A program made the translations under genes and the position numbers. Positions 62,191 to 64,000 of a DNA stretch of 64,000 nt are shown piece after piece; within the stretch, counting starts at the first letter, position 1; each line of letters starts with the position of its first letter. Source of the stretch: Ophiodon elongatus (taxonomy: Eukaryota > Chordata > Actinopteri > Perciformes > Hexagrammidae); the NCBI GenBank assembly GCA_016806645.1, contig JACSYO010000427.1, positions 2,192,001 through 2,256,000 of the forward strand, given 5' to 3'. The notes under the pieces were generated by a model. That model saw only the letters and a list, made by a program, of their open reading frames with translations. It was not told where the DNA came from and did not search any database.

Positions 62191-64000
62191 CCTTTTGCAT
62201 GCTGGTGCACAACTTTCTGCATCTGGTGCCCTTTGTATTTTCTTTCCGCCCCTGCCCCTCAGATGGCCTGAGTCTACCAATGGCAGCAATTAGATGAGGG
62301 GAAAGAAGAAGAGATCAGACAGGAAAGAAAGTAAAGGTGGGTCAGATGTGGAAGGTCAGACATATTCTCCCTTGGTGGTGCAGGACCCAGTTATATTCCT
62401 GCAGATCACCATTATATTGCTGACATTCTGCAGACCTATCTTCCTCTGAGTTCTGCCCTGCAATGAAGACGTAATGGAGTTTGTTCTCCTCAATCCTTAT
62501 CAGCACACAGAGGTCTTTATTAAGAGGCCCTAGAAGAGGTTGAGGTGCTAACTTTGCCCATTCAACAAAACAGTGTGCTGGCTATTTAAAAATAGCACAT
62601 TCAACAGGTCATGCACTTGCCTGCTTAATGATTTACTTTTTTTTAACGGTACAATACCAAATAGGCTATGATCTGTGGTTCTATTTTATGGACTTTGAAA
62701 GGAATGCGAAGCAGTTGTATTAAACACGTTTTAATAGAGGAATTCTGTTTTAAAGACGTGTTTGGCTTTTTTATAGGGTGTTTCATAAAACTTGAGACAG
62801 AGAAGAGTACAGGCTTAATTAATAAATTAATCAGAACGAACCAAACTTCAAACGCTTTCTTACCAGGCACACATATATCCCTTTATTGCATGGTCTTTGT
62901 TGTATGAGGGACTTTCAATATTGTGGAATGAATAGTCATAACGCTGCCATGCCACTGCCTGTTTTTCCCCAAACAAGATCTGCAAAAGTGAAATTTGAAA
63001 TGGAGCATCTATAACTATTATCCTGTCTCTGTCATCTATGGAGTCGTCCCAGTGAGAGAATTTTAAAGTCAGTAATAAAGTTGGATGGAAAGTCTGTTAC
63101 CGGCACAGAGAGAGCTAGACTCGACACTGACACCTAGTGTTAGAGCAAGCAACTTAGAGATCACCTCACAGGCTGATCACATCAAGTTTATTAGTGGTGT
63201 ATTACAGCAACACAAGACAGTGCTTGTCAGTGATACCTCAGAATACAAGAAGATTTATGTCGGTATGAAAAACACAAACAGAGAGGTTTGTGTTTCCCAC
63301 GCTGAAATGTCAAAACAAACAGAAGGTGGGTTTGAACCAAAATATGAATTAGGGAAGAGGTGAGTGATGCTGATACAATTGAACGTGACATTGTTTCCAA
63401 AACCACACAAAGACAAATACACATGCCATCATATGGCTCTCTCACACACACACACACACACACACGCACAGACAAATATGCACACACATACGTACAGTGA
63501 GCCTCTTAAAGCCATAGTGCAGGGAGTGATAATTATGCGTGTAAATTCCAGGACCCCTCTCAGCAGCTCTGCTTGCTGGTGTTGAGAGCTGCGTCCTACT
63601 GGCCCTGCTGGTAATGGTAACCCACATAAAGCCAGCTGTCACTGCTTTGAGCCCCCCTATCATACACTTTCACTGCAACGCTGAAGTGTTGGCATAATCC
63701 CGTATCGGAAAACTTGAAGAATAACGTGTGCATTTGGGTTGGCGTGTGTGGTTGTGCTGAAAAGATGCAGTACCGATGAGCGCCCGTGAACGTGGACACA
63801 CACTGGTGAAGAAGCACACGGGCATGACAGTCGTGTAGATGCAGTTTTTTATTGATTTAAAGTTTAAATCAAAGTAAAGAATAAAAAAATGATAATGGAA
63901 TGTGCAGGAGGAAAAAAAAGAACCCCAAAAGGGTTTATTCATTATCTCTTTCTCTAAGACAGTCCCAATTCAAGGTCTAGATCTAACTACTTTCTTTCTG
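62191..64000. other. Intergenic sequence at the right edge
   Basis: No coding exon was recognised. A short CA array lies at 63443-63465 and a loose alternation of tttaaa/aaatc at about 63850-63875. Open frames of up to 92 codons at 62668 and 63085 have no recognisable domain. Confidence 0.6.
63443..63465. repeat. (CA)n microsatellite
   Basis: About 23 bp of CA units, followed by cgcacagacaaatatgcaca. Confidence 0.92.

Noticed and set aside
22620..64000. A let-7 microRNA cluster, which lies near WNT7B in mammals
   Set aside because: I looked for the tgaggtagtaggttgt seed region on the + strand and its complement and did not notice either. In mammals the cluster is on the other side of the gene.

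Overview
The window looks like nuclear genomic DNA from a ray-finned fish, probably a percomorph teleost. It is AT-leaning and rich in (CA)n/(GT)n arrays. It carries a tRNA-derived SINE and several degenerate repeat families that I recognise from teleost genomes. It contains one recognisable protein-coding gene: the last three coding exons of a Wnt7b orthologue on the + strand. No other gene, tRNA, rRNA or CRISPR array could be supported.

Layout. Bases 1-65 are the end of intron 1. The wnt7b coding exons are 66-292, 17342-17613 and 22140-22619 (TAA stop at 22617-22619), separated by introns of 17,049 bp and 4,526 bp. All six splice-boundary checks agree: AG acceptors, GT donors, and phases 2, 1 and 0. 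If exon 1 supplies 24 residues, as in mammalian WNT7B, the protein is exactly 349 residues. The signal peptide exon and the promoter lie upstream of the window. The 3' UTR starts at 22620 and has candidate polyadenylation signals at 22723, 23314 and 23765.

From about 23.4 kb to 64 kb (about 40 kb) I see no convincing coding exon. This stretch holds dinucleotide arrays, repeat fragments and non-repetitive sequence that may include conserved regulatory DNA, as is common around developmental signalling genes. The repeats include a SINE (42.9-43.2 kb), fragments of families that recur inside the window, a dead RecQ-helicase-like fragment (57.4-58.0 kb) and a 42-bp minisatellite (61.7-62.2 kb). 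An unusual cluster of back-to-back perfect hairpins lies at 50.60-50.68 kb.

I did not find a clearly new biological system. The best candidates for follow-up are the hairpin cluster, the 14-codon-period minisatellite, the nested transposon in intron 3, the helicase-like fragment with a mutated Walker A lysine, and a His-to-Gln change in the Wnt C-terminal cysteine-rich hairpin. Repeat families were recognised from memory and from copies compared within the window; no database search was run.
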